Source: Pseudomonas knackmussii B13
GTDB taxonomy: Bacteria; Pseudomonadota; Gammaproteobacteria; Pseudomonadales; Pseudomonadaceae
Direction: 5' to 3'
DNA: 64,000 nucleotides
NCBI RefSeq assembly: GCF_000689415.1
Contig: NZ_HG322950.1
Span: forward strand, 1,178,001-1,242,000
Positions 37,091-47,869 of the stretch are shown one piece after another; the stretch's first letter is position 1; each line of letters starts with the position of its first letter. Under the pieces are notes generated by a model, which had not been told where the DNA came from, ran no database searches, and was given only the letters and a program-made list of their open reading frames with translations. A program made the position numbers and the translations under genes.

Positions 37091-37837
37091 ATGACCAGCC
37101 ATGCCATCGACTACCGCATCCTCGGCGACTTCATGCAGACCGTGGAGATCGAACTGGACCCCGGGGAGACCGTGATCGCCGAAGCCGGCACGCTGAACTA
37201 CATGACCGGCGGCATCCGCTTCGCCGTGCGCATGGGCGACGGCTCCGACGGTAGCCTGCTGGGCAAGCTGTGGAGTGCCGGCAAGCGCAAGCTGACCGGC
37301 GAATCGGTGTTCATGACCCACTTCACCAACGAAGGCGAGGGCAAGCAGCAGGTGGCCTTCGCCGCACCCTATCCGGGCAACGTGGTGCCGGTTCAACTGG
37401 GCGAGATCGGCGGCCGGCTGATCTGCCAGAAGGACTCCTTCCTCTGCGCGGCCTACGGCACGCGGATCGGCATCGCTTTCACCAAGCGCATGGGCGCCGG
37501 CTTCTTCGGGGGAGAGGGTTTCATCCTGCAGAAACTGGAAGGAGACGGCCTGGTTTTCGTGCATGCCGGCGGCACCTTGATCCGCCGCGAGCTGCACAAC
37601 GAGACGCTGCGCGTCGATACGGGCTGCCTGGTGGCCTTCACCGAGGGCATCGATTACGACGTGCAGCTGGCGGGCGGCCTGCGCAGCATGCTGTTCGGTG
37701 GCGAGGGGCTGTTGCTGACCACCCTGAGCGGCAGCGGCACCGTGTGGCTGCAGAGCCTGCCGTTCTCGCGCATGGCCCAGCGCATTTGCGAGGCCACCCA
37801 GCATGCTCGGGGCGAGGCGGGGACCGACAACGAATGA
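37091..37837 (+). CDS. TIGR00266/AIM24-family protein
   Basis: 248 residues of mostly beta structure. [36 protein letters not shown], the glycine-rich [30 protein letters not shown] and [30 protein letters not shown] are typical of the AIM24/TIGR00266 fold (TerD-like beta-barrel). The function is unknown in bacteria. GGCAAGGAG precedes the ATG. It overlaps the hydrolase gene by 4 bp. Confidence 0.85.
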   Translation: MTSHAIDYRILGDFMQTVEIELDPGETVIAEAGTLNYMTGGIRFAVRMGDGSDGSLLGKLWSAGKRKLTGESVFMTHFTNEGEGKQQVAFAAPYPGNVVPVQLGEIGGRLICQKDSFLCAAYGTRIGIAFTKRMGAGFFGGEGFILQKLEGDGLVFVHAGGTLIRRELHNETLRVDTGCLVAFTEGIDYDVQLAGGLRSMLFGGEGLLLTTLSGSGTVWLQSLPFSRMAQRICEATQHARGEAGTDNE

Positions 37838-38748
37838 AGCGCCTGCGTCTCGCTCTCTTCGCCCTGCTGGCCAGCCTGGCCGGTTGCAGTTCGCTGCTGT
37901 TCTATCCCAGCCCGGATGTCGCCATCACCCCGGCGAAAGCCAAGCTGGAATACCGCGACGTCACCATCACCACCGCCGACGGCGAGAAGCTCGCCGGCTG
38001 GTGGCTGCCGGCCAAGCCCGGGGTGCCGGTCAAGGGAACGGTGCTGCACCTGCACGGCAACGGCGGCAACATGGCCTGGCACCTGGGCGGCACCTTCTGG
38101 TTGCCGGAGCAGGGCTACCAGGTGCTGATGCTCGATTACCGCGGCTATGGCCACTCCACCGGCGCACCGAGCCTGCCTGAGGTCTACAAGGACATCGACG
38201 CCGCCTTCGCCTGGCTGGACAAGGCCCCGGAAGCGCAGGGCAAGCCGCTGATCCTGCTCGGCCAGAGCCTGGGCGGGGCCATGGGCGTGCACTACCTGGC
38301 CGAGCATCCGCAGCGCGTCGCCCAACTCAAGGCGATCGTCCTCGACGGCGTGCCGGCCAGCTACCGCGACGTGGCTCGGTACATGCTCGCCGGCGCCTGG
38401 CTGACCTGGCCGCTGCAGGTGCCGCTGTCCTGGGCGGTGCCCGACGGCGACAGCGCGGTCCGCGCCATGCCGCGACTAACTGGCGCACCCGTGCTGTTCT
38501 TTCACAGCATCGACGATACCATCGTGCCCCTCGACAACGGCCTGAAGCTGTACAAGGCAGCGCGGCCGCCGAAAGTCTTCCAACTGACCCGTGGCCGCCA
38601 CGTGGAAACCTTCGGCGAACCGACCTTCCGCGAAGTGATGCTGCGCTTCCTCGACGACCCGCAGCACCTCAGCGGCCTGCGCCGCCTGGCCGAAGTCCCC
38701 AATACCGATACGCCGGCGCAGCCGGCCAAGTCCCAGGGCGAAAAATGA
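37834..38748 (+). CDS. Alpha/beta hydrolase lipoprotein
   Basis: 304 residues. Signal peptide [20 protein letters not shown] has a lipobox (LAGC). The fold is seen from [19 protein letters not shown] (oxyanion region), with nucleophile Ser in [11 protein letters not shown], Asp in [12 protein letters not shown] and His in TRGRHVETF. It is probably an envelope-anchored esterase, similar to BEM46/YfhR-type hydrolases. Overlaps the preceding and following genes by 4 bp each. Confidence 0.85.
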   Translation: MKRLRLALFALLASLAGCSSLLFYPSPDVAITPAKAKLEYRDVTITTADGEKLAGWWLPAKPGVPVKGTVLHLHGNGGNMAWHLGGTFWLPEQGYQVLMLDYRGYGHSTGAPSLPEVYKDIDAAFAWLDKAPEAQGKPLILLGQSLGGAMGVHYLAEHPQRVAQLKAIVLDGVPASYRDVARYMLAGAWLTWPLQVPLSWAVPDGDSAVRAMPRLTGAPVLFFHSIDDTIVPLDNGLKLYKAARPPKVFQLTRGRHVETFGEPTFREVMLRFLDDPQHLSGLRRLAEVPNTDTPAQPAKSQGEK

Positions 38749-39077
38749 CTACCAGCACCGACCGCAACATGATCCCGTACATCCTCACCTCGATCGGCAC
38801 CATCATCGTCAGCGTCGGCGTGCTCTGGGCCTATGGCTACCTGCACTTCGCCAAGGAAGAGGACGCCCTGCTGCTGGCCGACTTCACCATGCTCAAGAGC
38901 GTTCCCGGGGAAGACGTGAAGCTGTCGCTGGAGCCGGCCAACCAGGTCGCGCAGTGCATCGACGGCGTGCTGGTGCTGTTCGACATGACCCAGAAAGGCC
39001 TCTCCGGCGTGCTGGTGGACAACAAGAAGCACGCGGTGCGCTGCGCCGGCCAGGAAACCCCGCAGCAAGTCCGCTGA
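38745..39077 (+). CDS. Small single-pass membrane protein
   Basis: 110 residues, one helix (MIPYILTSIGTIIVSVGVLWAYGYLHF, about 8-34), then a soluble tail with two cysteines (VAQCIDGVLV, VRCAGQE). No recognised domain. It overlaps the hydrolase stop (ATGA), so it belongs to the same transcript. Confidence 0.75.
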   Translation: MTTSTDRNMIPYILTSIGTIIVSVGVLWAYGYLHFAKEEDALLLADFTMLKSVPGEDVKLSLEPANQVAQCIDGVLVLFDMTQKGLSGVLVDNKKHAVRCAGQETPQQVR

Positions 39078-39126
39078 AGCCCCCGCTATCCGGGGGTAGG
39101 ATGAAGACCTTGCGGAGGGCGCCGGC

Positions 39127-39636
39127 ATGAACATTCCCGAAGTCGAGGTCTGGCAGGGCGACATCACCACGCTGCGGGTCGATGCCATCGTCAACGCGGC
39201 GAACAGCTCGCTGCTCGGTGGCGGCGGCGTCGATGGCGCCATCCACCGCGCCGCCGGGCCCGAACTGGTCGCCCATTGCCGCACGCTGGGCGGCTGCCCG
39301 ACCGGCGAAGCGCGCATCACCCCCGGCTTCCGCCTGCCGGCTACGCACGTTATCCACACCGTCGGGCCGGTCTGGCGCGGTGGTGACTACGACGAAGCGG
39401 AACTCCTGGCCGCCTGCTACCGCAACAGCCTGGCGTTGGCCGAGCAGCATGGCCTGCGCAGCGTCGCCTTCCCGGCGATCAGCTGCGGCATCTACGGATA
39501 TCCCCATGATGCGGCGGCGACCATCGCCATCCTCGAGATGCGCCGCCCGCGCGCAGCCGACAGCAGCCTGGAGCGCCTGCTGCTGGTGCCCTTTGCCCGC
39601 GACATGGCCGACCTTTACCGCCGATTGCTGGCGTAG
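39127..39636 (+). CDS. Macrodomain O-acetyl-ADP-ribose deacetylase
   Basis: 169 residues, a single macrodomain of the YmdB/MacroD type. ADP-ribose-binding [42 protein letters not shown], then [27 protein letters not shown] and [13 protein letters not shown]. The Asn and Asp of [17 protein letters not shown] match catalytic positions in the family. Removes ADP-ribose from proteins or deacetylates O-acetyl-ADP-ribose. 49 bp after the membrane gene. Confidence 0.93.
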   Translation: MNIPEVEVWQGDITTLRVDAIVNAANSSLLGGGGVDGAIHRAAGPELVAHCRTLGGCPTGEARITPGFRLPATHVIHTVGPVWRGGDYDEAELLAACYRNSLALAEQHGLRSVAFPAISCGIYGYPHDAAATIAILEMRRPRAADSSLERLLLVPFARDMADLYRRLLA

Positions 39637-39649
39637 GGCTCAGACACGT

Positions 39650-39763
39650 CACCCCCGCGAACGCGGGGGCCCAAAAGACGCTGTTAGCTGGATTCCCGCG
39701 TTCGCGGGAACGACGGAGAGAAGCGGAGTAAGGCGCATAACCGCGAGGCGGTTATGCGCCGAA
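39650..39763. repeat. REP cluster between macrodomain and cadA genes
   Basis: 39651-39671 and 39691-39711 are CCCGCGAACGCGGG-type palindromes in opposite orientation. 39731-39762 is the GCATAACCG...CGGTTATGC type. They fill the whole space between two convergent genes and contain no coding sequence. Confidence 0.75.
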
Positions 39764-39769
39764 AGGCGC

Positions 39770-42061
39770 TCAGACCTTCTGCCGCAACAACCGCAGCCCG
39801 TTGAACACCACCAGCAGGCTGGCGCCCATGTCGGCGAACACTGCCATCCACAGGGTGCCCAAGCCGGCCAGGGTGAGGACCAGGAAGACCGCCTTGATGC
39901 CCAGCGCCAGGGCGATGTTCTGCACCAGCACGGCATGGGTGCGGTGCGACAGGCGGATGAACTGCGGCAGCTTGCGCAGGTCGTCGTCCATCAGCGCCAC
40001 GCCGGCGGTTTCGATGGCCGTGTCGGTGCCGGCCGCGCCCATGGCGAAGCCGATGTCGGCGCGGGCTAGGGCAGGAGCGTCGTTGATGCCGTCGCCGACC
40101 ATGCCGACGCGGGCGCCATCGGCCTGGTGCAGCTTCACTTCGGCCAGCTTGTCTTCCGGCAGCAGGTTGCCGCGCGCCTGGTCGATGCCGACCTGGGTGG
40201 CGATGGCTGCGGCGGTGTGCGGGTTGTCGCCGGTCAGCATCAGCGTCTTCACGCCCAGGCGATGCAGCTCGCCGATGGCCTCGCGGCTGGTCTCCTTCAC
40301 CGCATCGGCGACGGCGAACAGCGCCAGCGGGCCTTCGCTGTCGAGCAGGACGATGACGGTCTTGCCTTGCTGTTCGAGGGCGTCGAGGCGGGCTTCCAGC
40401 GCCGTCGAGCACAGGCCCAGTTCCTCCACCAGGCGATGGTTGCCCAGGTGGTAGAGGCGGCCGTCGATCTCGCCTTTCACGCCGCGCCCGGCGATGGCTT
40501 CCAGGGCGCCCACCGCGTACGGCGAGAGGTTGTCGGTTTCGGCCGCACGGGCGACTGCCTGAGAGACCGGGTGGTCGGAGCGCGCCGCCAGGCTGGCAGC
40601 CAGCACGCGGCCGCGCGCGGCATCACCGCGCAGGGCCTGGAAGTCGGTCTGCCGCGGACGGCCCTCGGTGAGGGTGCCGGTCTTGTCCAGGGCCAGCCAT
40701 TGCAGCTTGCGGCCGAGTTCGAGGAAGACCCCGCCCTTGATCAGGATGCCGCTGCGCGCCGCCGCCGACAGGCCGCTGACGATGGTCACTGGAGTCGAAA
40801 TCACCAGCGCGCACGGGCAGGCGATGACCAGCAGCACCAGGGCGCGGTAGACCCAGTCGAGCCAGGCGGCGCCGAAGGCCAGCGGCGGGATCAGCGCGGT
40901 AGCGATGGCGATGAGGATCACCACCGGGGTGTAGACGCGGGCGAACTGGTCGACGAAGCGCTGGGTGGGGGCGCGCGAGCCCTGGGCTTCTTCCACCGCA
41001 TGGATGATCCGCGCCAGGGTGCTGTCGTCGGCGCCGCGCGTGACGCGGTATTCCAGGGCGCCTTCGCCGTTGATGCTGCCGGCGAAGAGGGTGTCGCCGG
41101 CCTGTTTTTCCACCGGCAGGCTCTCGCCGGTGATCGGCGCCTGGTTGACGCTGGAGCGGCCTTCGAGCACTTCGCCGTCCAGGGCGATGCGCTCGCCGGG
41201 CCGTACGCGAACGCGGACATCGATGGCGACCGACTTCACCGCGACCTCGCGCCATTCGCCGTCTTGCAACACGGTGGCTTGCTCCGGCGCGAGTTGCAGC
41301 AGGCCGCGGATGGCGTTGCGCGCACGTTCCAGGGAGCGCGCCTCGATCAGTTCGGCGATGGCGAAGAGCACCGCGACCATCGCCGCTTCCGGCCATTGGC
41401 CGATGAGCATGGCGCCGGTGACGGCAATGCTCATCAGGGCGTTGATGTTCAGGTCACGGTTCTTCAGGGCGATCCAGCCCTTGCGATAGGTCGGCAGGCC
41501 GGCGCCGAAGATGGCCGCGATGGCCGGCACGGCGACCAGCCAGTGCGGCCCGATGGCGAACCATTCGAGGACTTCCGCCAGCAACGCCAGGGCGCCGGCC
41601 AGGGCCAGCGGCCACCAGGGTTTGCGGCGGGTCGGGGCGGGGGAGAGCGGTTGGCCCTCCTGCAGCGCCTCGGCCTCCATGCCCAGCGAGGCGATCAGCT
41701 GTTGCAGCGGCTCCAGGCTGTCGAAGCGGTGCTGCACCTTGAGCAGGCGCTGCATCAGGTTGAACTCCAGCTGCTCCACGGCCGGCACCTTGCCGAGCGC
41801 ATCGCGCAGCAGGCGTTCTTCGGTGGGGCAGTCCATGGCTTCGATGCGCAGGCTGCTCCAGCGCAGTTCGCCGCTGGCCGCGAGCGCGGCGGCGCTCGGC
41901 GCGGGCGCCGCGTGGCGGGCGTGTTCATGGTCATGACCGTGGTCATGATCGTGACTGTGAGCGTGTCCATGCTCATGCGTGTGGGCGGGGCGGTGGACGG
42001 GCTCGTGGTCGTGCCCGCAGCAGCTGCCGCATCCGCTCTGGCGGCTGTTGGCGTCGGTCAT
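39770..42061 (-). CDS. cadA: Cd/Zn/Pb-exporting P1B-type ATPase
   Basis: 763 residues from ATG 42061 (GGGAAG upstream). The N-terminus is Cys/His-rich (CGSCCGHDHEP, then a run of His-Asp/His-Glu pairs), followed by a metal-binding MDCPTEERLLRDALG domain. About eight membrane helices with the ion-selecting LLVIACPCALVIST (CPC). Phosphorylation site ALDKTGTLTEG, TGES-type TGESLPVEKQAGD, hinge MVGDGINDAPALARADIG. It exports Cd(II), Zn(II) or Pb(II) from the cytoplasm. The CadR regulator is divergent and their shared spacer carries a clear MerR-type promoter. Confidence 0.93.
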   Translation of the reverse strand: MTDANSRQSGCGSCCGHDHEPVHRPAHTHEHGHAHSHDHDHGHDHEHARHAAPAPSAAALAASGELRWSSLRIEAMDCPTEERLLRDALGKVPAVEQLEFNLMQRLLKVQHRFDSLEPLQQLIASLGMEAEALQEGQPLSPAPTRRKPWWPLALAGALALLAEVLEWFAIGPHWLVAVPAIAAIFGAGLPTYRKGWIALKNRDLNINALMSIAVTGAMLIGQWPEAAMVAVLFAIAELIEARSLERARNAIRGLLQLAPEQATVLQDGEWREVAVKSVAIDVRVRVRPGERIALDGEVLEGRSSVNQAPITGESLPVEKQAGDTLFAGSINGEGALEYRVTRGADDSTLARIIHAVEEAQGSRAPTQRFVDQFARVYTPVVILIAIATALIPPLAFGAAWLDWVYRALVLLVIACPCALVISTPVTIVSGLSAAARSGILIKGGVFLELGRKLQWLALDKTGTLTEGRPRQTDFQALRGDAARGRVLAASLAARSDHPVSQAVARAAETDNLSPYAVGALEAIAGRGVKGEIDGRLYHLGNHRLVEELGLCSTALEARLDALEQQGKTVIVLLDSEGPLALFAVADAVKETSREAIGELHRLGVKTLMLTGDNPHTAAAIATQVGIDQARGNLLPEDKLAEVKLHQADGARVGMVGDGINDAPALARADIGFAMGAAGTDTAIETAGVALMDDDLRKLPQFIRLSHRTHAVLVQNIALALGIKAVFLVLTLAGLGTLWMAVFADMGASLLVVFNGLRLLRQKV

Positions 42062-42093
42062 CAGGTCGCTTCCCATTTGACGATGTGCCGGCG

Positions 42094-42124
42094 ATTGCAC
42101 ACCCTGTAGCAACTACAGAGTCAA
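42094..42124 (-). promoter_or_regulatory. cadA promoter with CadR (MerR-type) operator
   Basis: Minus-strand -35 TTGACT (42119-42124) and -10 TGCAAT (42094-42099) are 19 bp apart, the stretched spacing that MerR-family activators correct. The dyad ACCCTGTAG-CAA-CTACAGAGT (42101-42121) lies between the elements. CadR would bind here and twist the DNA when loaded with metal. Confidence 0.85.
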
Positions 42125-42147
42125 GCGGCTATCCGCAGGAGCGTCCG

Positions 42148-42615
42148 ATGAAGATCGGTGAACTGGCGAAACTGACCGGCTGCCCGGTGGAGACCATCCG
42201 CTATTACGAGCGCGAGGGCCTGCTGCCGGAGCCGGCGCGCACGGGCGGCAATTACCGCCATTACGACAGCAGCCATGTCGATCAGCTGTCGTTCATCCGT
42301 CATTGCCGCTCGCTGGACATGACCCAGGAGGAAATCCGCATCCTCCTCGGCCTGCGCGACCGCCCGGAGGCCGACTGCGGCACCGCCAACCAGCTGATCG
42401 ACGAACACCTGCACCACGTCGAGGTGCGCATCGCCGAACTGCAGTCGCTGCGCCAGCAACTGCAGGACCTGCGCGCCCGCTGCAGCGGCACCGGGAGCAG
42501 CGAGGCCTGCGGCATCCTCCGTGAACTGGAGCAGCCCGCCGAGCCTTCGGTCGTTTCGGAGTCCTGCGCCGAGGCCGGGCACCTGCATGTGCCCGGGGTT
42601 CACGGCCGACATTGA
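42148..42615 (+). CDS. cadR: Cd(II)/Pb(II)-responsive MerR-family regulator CadR
   Basis: 155 residues from ATG 42148 (GCAGGAG upstream). A MerR helix-turn-helix (MKIGELAKLTGCPVETIRYYEREGLLPEPARTGGNYRHYD) is followed by a dimer helix. Metal-site cysteines are seen in EADCGTANQL, LRARCSGTGSSEACGIL, the CadR pattern. The C-terminal tail ends HLHVPGVHGRH, a His-rich tail as in P. putida CadR. Divergent from cadA. Confidence 0.93.
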   Translation: MKIGELAKLTGCPVETIRYYEREGLLPEPARTGGNYRHYDSSHVDQLSFIRHCRSLDMTQEEIRILLGLRDRPEADCGTANQLIDEHLHHVEVRIAELQSLRQQLQDLRARCSGTGSSEACGILRELEQPAEPSVVSESCAEAGHLHVPGVHGRH

Positions 42616-42640
42616 TTGGGCCCCCGCGCCATCCGTTGGA

Positions 42641-42667
42641 CGTCATCCCCGCGAACGCGGGGACCCA
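42641..42667. repeat. REP palindrome between cadR and the next gene
   Basis: One copy of the ATCCCCGCGAACGCGGGGA palindrome between two convergent genes. Confidence 0.7.
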
Positions 42668-42680
42668 GTGAACAGCAGTT

Positions 42681-43034
42681 TCAGGAATGGCTCGGCTGCT
42701 CGTCCCGCTCGGTCAGTTCGTGCAGGTATTTGCGCGATAGCTGCAGGAAGCGCGGCGTCACGCCGACGTCTTCGTAGATCGGGTCGCCCTGCTCATCGGT
42801 GGCGACCACCTTGTTGCCCTTCACATAGGGGAAGCTCGCTTCCAGCTCTTCGAGGGCCGAGCCGACCAGCTCGCCAAGCAGTTCCTCGACGCTGCGCTTG
42901 GGATACAGGTCGTGCAGCGCGGCCAGGCGTGCGGCGGTTTCCACGTCCAGCGGGATACTGTAGCGGTGGCTGGTGAGGCGCCCCCGGGCGCTTTGTTCCC
43001 AATGGCGTACCAGATCGCGGATCTTCATGTTCAC
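42681..43034 (-). CDS. Conserved hypothetical protein (between cadR and ppc)
   Basis: 117 residues, acidic, no signal peptide. It begins MNMKIRDLVRHWEQSARGRLTSHRYSIPLDVETAARLAALHDLYPKRSVEELLGELVGSALEELEASFPYVKGN; ATG 43028 is an alternative start. The LDVETAARLAALHDLYP...ELLGELV stretch looks like a ribbon-helix-helix-type helical pair. Pseudomonas orthologues are sometimes labelled 'type 1 pili tip component', for which I see no support. Function unknown. Confidence 0.7.
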   Translation of the reverse strand: MNMKIRDLVRHWEQSARGRLTSHRYSIPLDVETAARLAALHDLYPKRSVEELLGELVGSALEELEASFPYVKGNKVVATDEQGDPIYEDVGVTPRFLQLSRKYLHELTERDEQPSHS

Positions 43035-43221
43035 CTCGTGGGCCCGCTCGTGGCGGGCGTGGAAGACAGCCCTTCTGGGGCTGCCGGGGAGATCGACCGA
43101 ATCGTTCGGGATCAGTTTCAGCCTAGCCGTTGTCCGAGGAGGATCGCGGGCGTTCGTCGCACGCTTGTCAGCCGGTGTCGCCAGACGGCACTGTAAGAAG
43201 ATTCGCTAAAGGAGATCCGCC

Positions 43222-45858
43222 ATGCCGGAGATCGACGCGCGCCTGCGCGAGGACGTGCACCTGCTCGGCGAACTGCTCGGCCAGACCATCCGCCAGCAGT
43301 ACGGCCAGGCCTTCCTCGACAAGATCGAACTGATCCGCCAGAACGCCAAGTCGGCGCGGCGAGGCTCCGCGGAGGGCGCGCGGCAGCTCACCGCGACCCT
43401 CGACGGCCTCGGCGAGGACGAACTGCTGCCGGTGGCGCGGGCCTTCAACCAGTTCCTCAACCTGGCCAACATCGCCGAGCAGTACCAGCGCATCCGCCGG
43501 CGCCAGGCGAAGGAGCCGGAAGCCTTCGAGAACCGCGTGCTCGGCGAGCTGCTGGGGCGGCTGCGCAAGTCCGGCATCGAGCCTGCGACCCTCGCCACGC
43601 AACTGACGAGCCTCGACATCGAGCTGGTGCTGACGGCGCACCCCACCGAAGTGGCGCGGCGCACCTTGATCCAGAAATACGACGCCATCGCCGCGCAACT
43701 GGCCGCCCAGGACCACGCCGACCTGCTCCCCGAGGAGCGCCAGCAAGTGCACGCAAGCCTGCGCCGGCTGATCGCCGAGGCCTGGCACACCGAGGAGATC
43801 CGCCGCACCCGGCCCACTCCGGTGGACGAGGCCAAGTGGGGCTTCGCGGTGATCGAGCACTCGCTGTGGCAGGCCGTGCCGGACTTCCTCCGCCAGGTCG
43901 ACGAAACCCTGTTCGCCTGCACCGGCCAGCATCTGCCGCTGGAAGCTGCGCCAGTGCGCTTCGCTTCCTGGATGGGGGGCGATCGCGACGGCAACCCCAA
44001 TGTCACTGCATCCATTACCCGCGAAGTGCTGCTGTTGGCGCGCTGGATGGCTGCTGACCTCTATTTGCGCGATGTCGACAGCCTGGCCGCCGACCTCTCG
44101 ATGCAGCAGGCGAGCGAGGAGTTGCGCGCCGAAGTGGGGGAGGTCGCCGAACCCTATCGCGCGCTGCTCAAGCAACTGCGCGAGCGCCTGCGTGCGACCC
44201 GCGCCTGGGCCGAGCGCGCCCTGACGGTCGACGAGGAGCCACCGGCAGAGGTGCTGCAGGACAACCGCGAACTGCTGGAGCCGTTGCAGCTCTGCCATCG
44301 CTCGCTGCACGCCTGCGGCATGGGCGTGATCGCCGACGGTGCGCTGCTCGACAGCCTGCGCCGCGCCGCCACCTTCGGCCTGTTCCTGACCCGCCTGGAC
44401 ATTCGCCAGGACTCCACGCGGCATGCCCGTGCGCTAAGCGAGATCACCGACTACCTCGGCCTGGGACGCTATGAGGAGTGGGACGAGGCGGTGCGCCAGG
44501 AATTCCTCCTGGAAGAACTGAACAGCCGCCGACCGCTGCTGCCGGCGGACTACCAGGCCAGCGCGGAAACCGCCGAGGTCCTCGCCACCTGCCGGGTGGC
44601 GGCCGCTGCGCCAGAGGCTTCGCTGGGTTCCTACGTCATCTCGATGGCGGGGCATCCTTCCGACGTGCTGGCGGTGCAACTGTTGCTCAAGGAGTGCGGG
44701 TTGCGCCGGCCGCTGCGCGTGGTGCCACTCTTCGAAACCCTCGACGACCTGGACAACGCGGGTCCGTGCATCGACCGTCTGCTCGGCCTCGACGCCTACC
44801 GCGAAGGCCTGGCCGGACCGCAGGAAGTGATGATCGGTTACTCCGACTCGGCCAAGGACGCCGGCACCCTGGCTGCGGCCTGGGCGCAGTACCGCGCGCA
44901 GGAGTCGCTGGTGGAAATCTGTCGTCGCCATGGTGTCGAACTGCTGCTGTTCCATGGCCGCGGTGGCACCGTCGGGCGCGGCGGCGGCCCGGCCCATGCG
45001 GCCATCCTGTCGCAGCCGCCGGGCTCGGTTGCCGGGCGTTTCCGCACCACCGAGCAGGGCGAGATGATCCGCTTCAAGTTCGGCCTGCCTGGCATCGCCC
45101 GGCAGAACCTCAACCTCTACCTGGCCGCCGTGCTGGAGGCCACGCTGCTGCCGCCACCGGCGCCGGAACCGGCCTGGCGCGAGGAGATTCAGCACCTGGC
45201 CAAGGACTCCCTGGCGGCCTATCGCAAGGTGGTGCGGGAGACCCCGCAGTTCGTCGACTACTTCCGCGAGGCCACGCCGGAGCAGGAGCTCGGCCGCCTG
45301 CCGCTGGGCAGCCGTCCGGCCAAGCGTCGCGAAGGCGGCATCGAGAGCCTGCGGGCGATTCCGTGGATCTTCGCCTGGACCCAGACGCGGCTGATGCTGC
45401 CGGCCTGGCTGGGCTGGGAAAGCGCGCTGCTCAACGCCATCGAGCGCGGCGAGGGCGGGCTGCTGGAGCGCATGCGCAGCCAGTGGCCGTTCTTCCGCGC
45501 GCGCATCGACATGCTGGAGATGGTGCTGGCCAAGGCCGATGGCGAGATCGCCAAACTCTACGACGATCGTCTAGTGCAATCGGAACTGCGACCTTTAGGT
45601 ACGCATTTACGCGACCTATTGTCGCAGGCGGTGCGCGTGGTGCTTGGACTGACCGGTCAACAACGCCTGCTCGCACAGGCTACCGAGACCCGCGAATCCA
45701 TTGCCGTGCGCAATATCTACCTGGATCCGCTGCACCTGCTTCAGGCCGAGCTTCTGGCCCGCTCCAGACGCTGTCAGGGCGATGTCTGCGGCGGTCTGGA
45801 ACAGGCCATGCTGGTGACAGTCGCGGGCATCGCCGCGGGCCTTCGGAACACCGGCTGA
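43222..45858 (+). CDS. ppc: Phosphoenolpyruvate carboxylase
   Basis: 878 residues, the usual bacterial length. Catalytic His in [22 protein letters not shown]. The PEP/bicarbonate loops [33 protein letters not shown] and [22 protein letters not shown] are intact, and the C-terminus RNTG matches the conserved end that binds allosteric ligands. It makes oxaloacetate from PEP and bicarbonate, replenishing the TCA cycle. AAGGAGATCC precedes the ATG. Confidence 0.97.
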   Translation: MPEIDARLREDVHLLGELLGQTIRQQYGQAFLDKIELIRQNAKSARRGSAEGARQLTATLDGLGEDELLPVARAFNQFLNLANIAEQYQRIRRRQAKEPEAFENRVLGELLGRLRKSGIEPATLATQLTSLDIELVLTAHPTEVARRTLIQKYDAIAAQLAAQDHADLLPEERQQVHASLRRLIAEAWHTEEIRRTRPTPVDEAKWGFAVIEHSLWQAVPDFLRQVDETLFACTGQHLPLEAAPVRFASWMGGDRDGNPNVTASITREVLLLARWMAADLYLRDVDSLAADLSMQQASEELRAEVGEVAEPYRALLKQLRERLRATRAWAERALTVDEEPPAEVLQDNRELLEPLQLCHRSLHACGMGVIADGALLDSLRRAATFGLFLTRLDIRQDSTRHARALSEITDYLGLGRYEEWDEAVRQEFLLEELNSRRPLLPADYQASAETAEVLATCRVAAAAPEASLGSYVISMAGHPSDVLAVQLLLKECGLRRPLRVVPLFETLDDLDNAGPCIDRLLGLDAYREGLAGPQEVMIGYSDSAKDAGTLAAAWAQYRAQESLVEICRRHGVELLLFHGRGGTVGRGGGPAHAAILSQPPGSVAGRFRTTEQGEMIRFKFGLPGIARQNLNLYLAAVLEATLLPPPAPEPAWREEIQHLAKDSLAAYRKVVRETPQFVDYFREATPEQELGRLPLGSRPAKRREGGIESLRAIPWIFAWTQTRLMLPAWLGWESALLNAIERGEGGLLERMRSQWPFFRARIDMLEMVLAKADGEIAKLYDDRLVQSELRPLGTHLRDLLSQAVRVVLGLTGQQRLLAQATETRESIAVRNIYLDPLHLLQAELLARSRRCQGDVCGGLEQAMLVTVAGIAAGLRNTG

Positions 45859-46665
<807 letters not shown>

Positions 46666-46684
46666 GTCGCCGCCGGATCTGCAC

Positions 46685-46707
46685 CAAAGGCCCGCTTGCG
46701 GGCCTTT
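46685..46707 (+). terminator. Intrinsic terminator after adk
   Basis: CAAAGGCCCGC / GCGGGCCTTTG stem, 20 bp after the stop. The downstream T-run is short. A perfect -10 hexamer TATAAT follows at 46714-46719, with no good -35. It may begin the tsaB transcript. Confidence 0.75.
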
Positions 46708-46752
46708 GGCGTTTATAATGCCCGCCCTTTTTCCTCCTGCCGGAAGACCCCG

Positions 46753-47427
46753 ATGCCGACCCTGCTGGCCCTGGATACCTCCACCGAAGCCTGTTCCGTG
46801 GCGCTGCTGCACGCCGGCCGGCGTTTCAGCCGCCACGAGGTGATTCCGCGGCTGCACGCCAAGCGCCTGCTGCCGATGGTGCAGGAGCTGCTCGACGAGG
46901 CCGGCATTGCCCTGGCCGAGGTCGACGCCATCGCCTTCGGTCGCGGTCCGGGCGCCTTCACCGGCGTGCGCATCGCCATCGGCGTGGTCCAGGGCCTGGC
47001 CTTCGCCCTGGACAAGCCGGTGCTGCCGATCTCCGACCTGGCAGTGCTGGCCCAGCGCGCCTACCGCGAACATGGCGTCGGCCAGGTCGCGGCGGCCATC
47101 GATGCGCGCATGGACGAGGTCTACTGGGGCTGCTTCCGCCTGGAGCAGGGCGAGATGCGCCTGGCCGGGGCCGAAGCCGTGCTGCCGCCGGAGAAGGTGG
47201 CGCTGCCGCGCGACGCCGCTGGCGACTGGTTCGGCGCCGGCACCGGCTGGGGTTATCGCGAGCGCCTGGCAGTGCAGGTGCAGGGCGAGGACGCCAGCCT
47301 CCTGCCGCACGCCGACGACCTGCTCGACCTGGCGCTGTTCGCCTGGGAGCGCGGCGATGCGCTGCCGGCCGACCAGGCGCAGCCGGTCTACCTGCGCGAC
47401 AATGTGGCCACCCCGAAGGCCAGTTGA
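46753..47427 (+). CDS. tsaB: tRNA t6A biosynthesis protein TsaB
   Basis: 224 residues, ASKHA fold. MPTLLALDTSTEACSVALLHAGRRFSRHEVIPRLHAKRLLPMVQELL and IAFGRGPGAFTGVRIAIGVVQGLAFALDKPVLPISDLAVLAQRAY are the TsaB signatures. It partners TsaD/TsaE in making N6-threonylcarbamoyladenosine on tRNA. ATG 46753 is chosen because upstream frame lies in the terminator. Confidence 0.95.
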   Translation: MPTLLALDTSTEACSVALLHAGRRFSRHEVIPRLHAKRLLPMVQELLDEAGIALAEVDAIAFGRGPGAFTGVRIAIGVVQGLAFALDKPVLPISDLAVLAQRAYREHGVGQVAAAIDARMDEVYWGCFRLEQGEMRLAGAEAVLPPEKVALPRDAAGDWFGAGTGWGYRERLAVQVQGEDASLLPHADDLLDLALFAWERGDALPADQAQPVYLRDNVATPKAS

Positions 47428-47515
47428 TTCCTGGGTCGACAATAAGGAATTTCCCGCAATTGCCAAGAAAAGGCCTGCTCGCTAGAGTGAAAGCCTTACC
47501 CGCTGAGCCCTGAAC

Positions 47516-47866
47516 ATGCGTATCGACGGCCTCTCCAGTTACTCCGTAACGCCTGACTCCGGTAGCCGCCCCGGCACCGCGGTCACGCCTTATCGCGATG
47601 TGATGCGTGAGGCCGAGGCGCGCCGTGAGCAACCGCAGCCGGTTTCCGCCAGCCAGGGTTTCGAGCAGCAGGCGCAGGCGCGCAAGGTCGAGGCCGGCAA
47701 CGCCAGCAGCGACAGCCTGCCGGTCAGTTTCGGCGCCAACCTGACCTACCAGATGCCGCTGAACAGCCGCGCCGCCCAGGCGCTGGCCAGTTACAGCAGC
47801 ACCGCAAGCCTGCCGCTGGCCGCCAACGACGGCCCGGAAGTCCTGGGCATCGACCTCTACGCCTGA
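47516..47866 (+). CDS. Small conserved hypothetical protein
   Basis: 116 residues, hydrophilic, Ser/Ala/Gln-rich, low complexity, no membrane segment. It begins MRIDGLSSYSVTPDSGSRP and ends GPEVLGIDLYA. Probably largely disordered. It sits 3 bp before the DUF72 gene, so the two share a transcript. The PAO1 counterpart by position would be PA3684 (from memory). Function unknown. Confidence 0.68.
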   Translation: MRIDGLSSYSVTPDSGSRPGTAVTPYRDVMREAEARREQPQPVSASQGFEQQAQARKVEAGNASSDSLPVSFGANLTYQMPLNSRAAQALASYSSTASLPLAANDGPEVLGIDLYA

Positions 47867-47869
47867 TCC

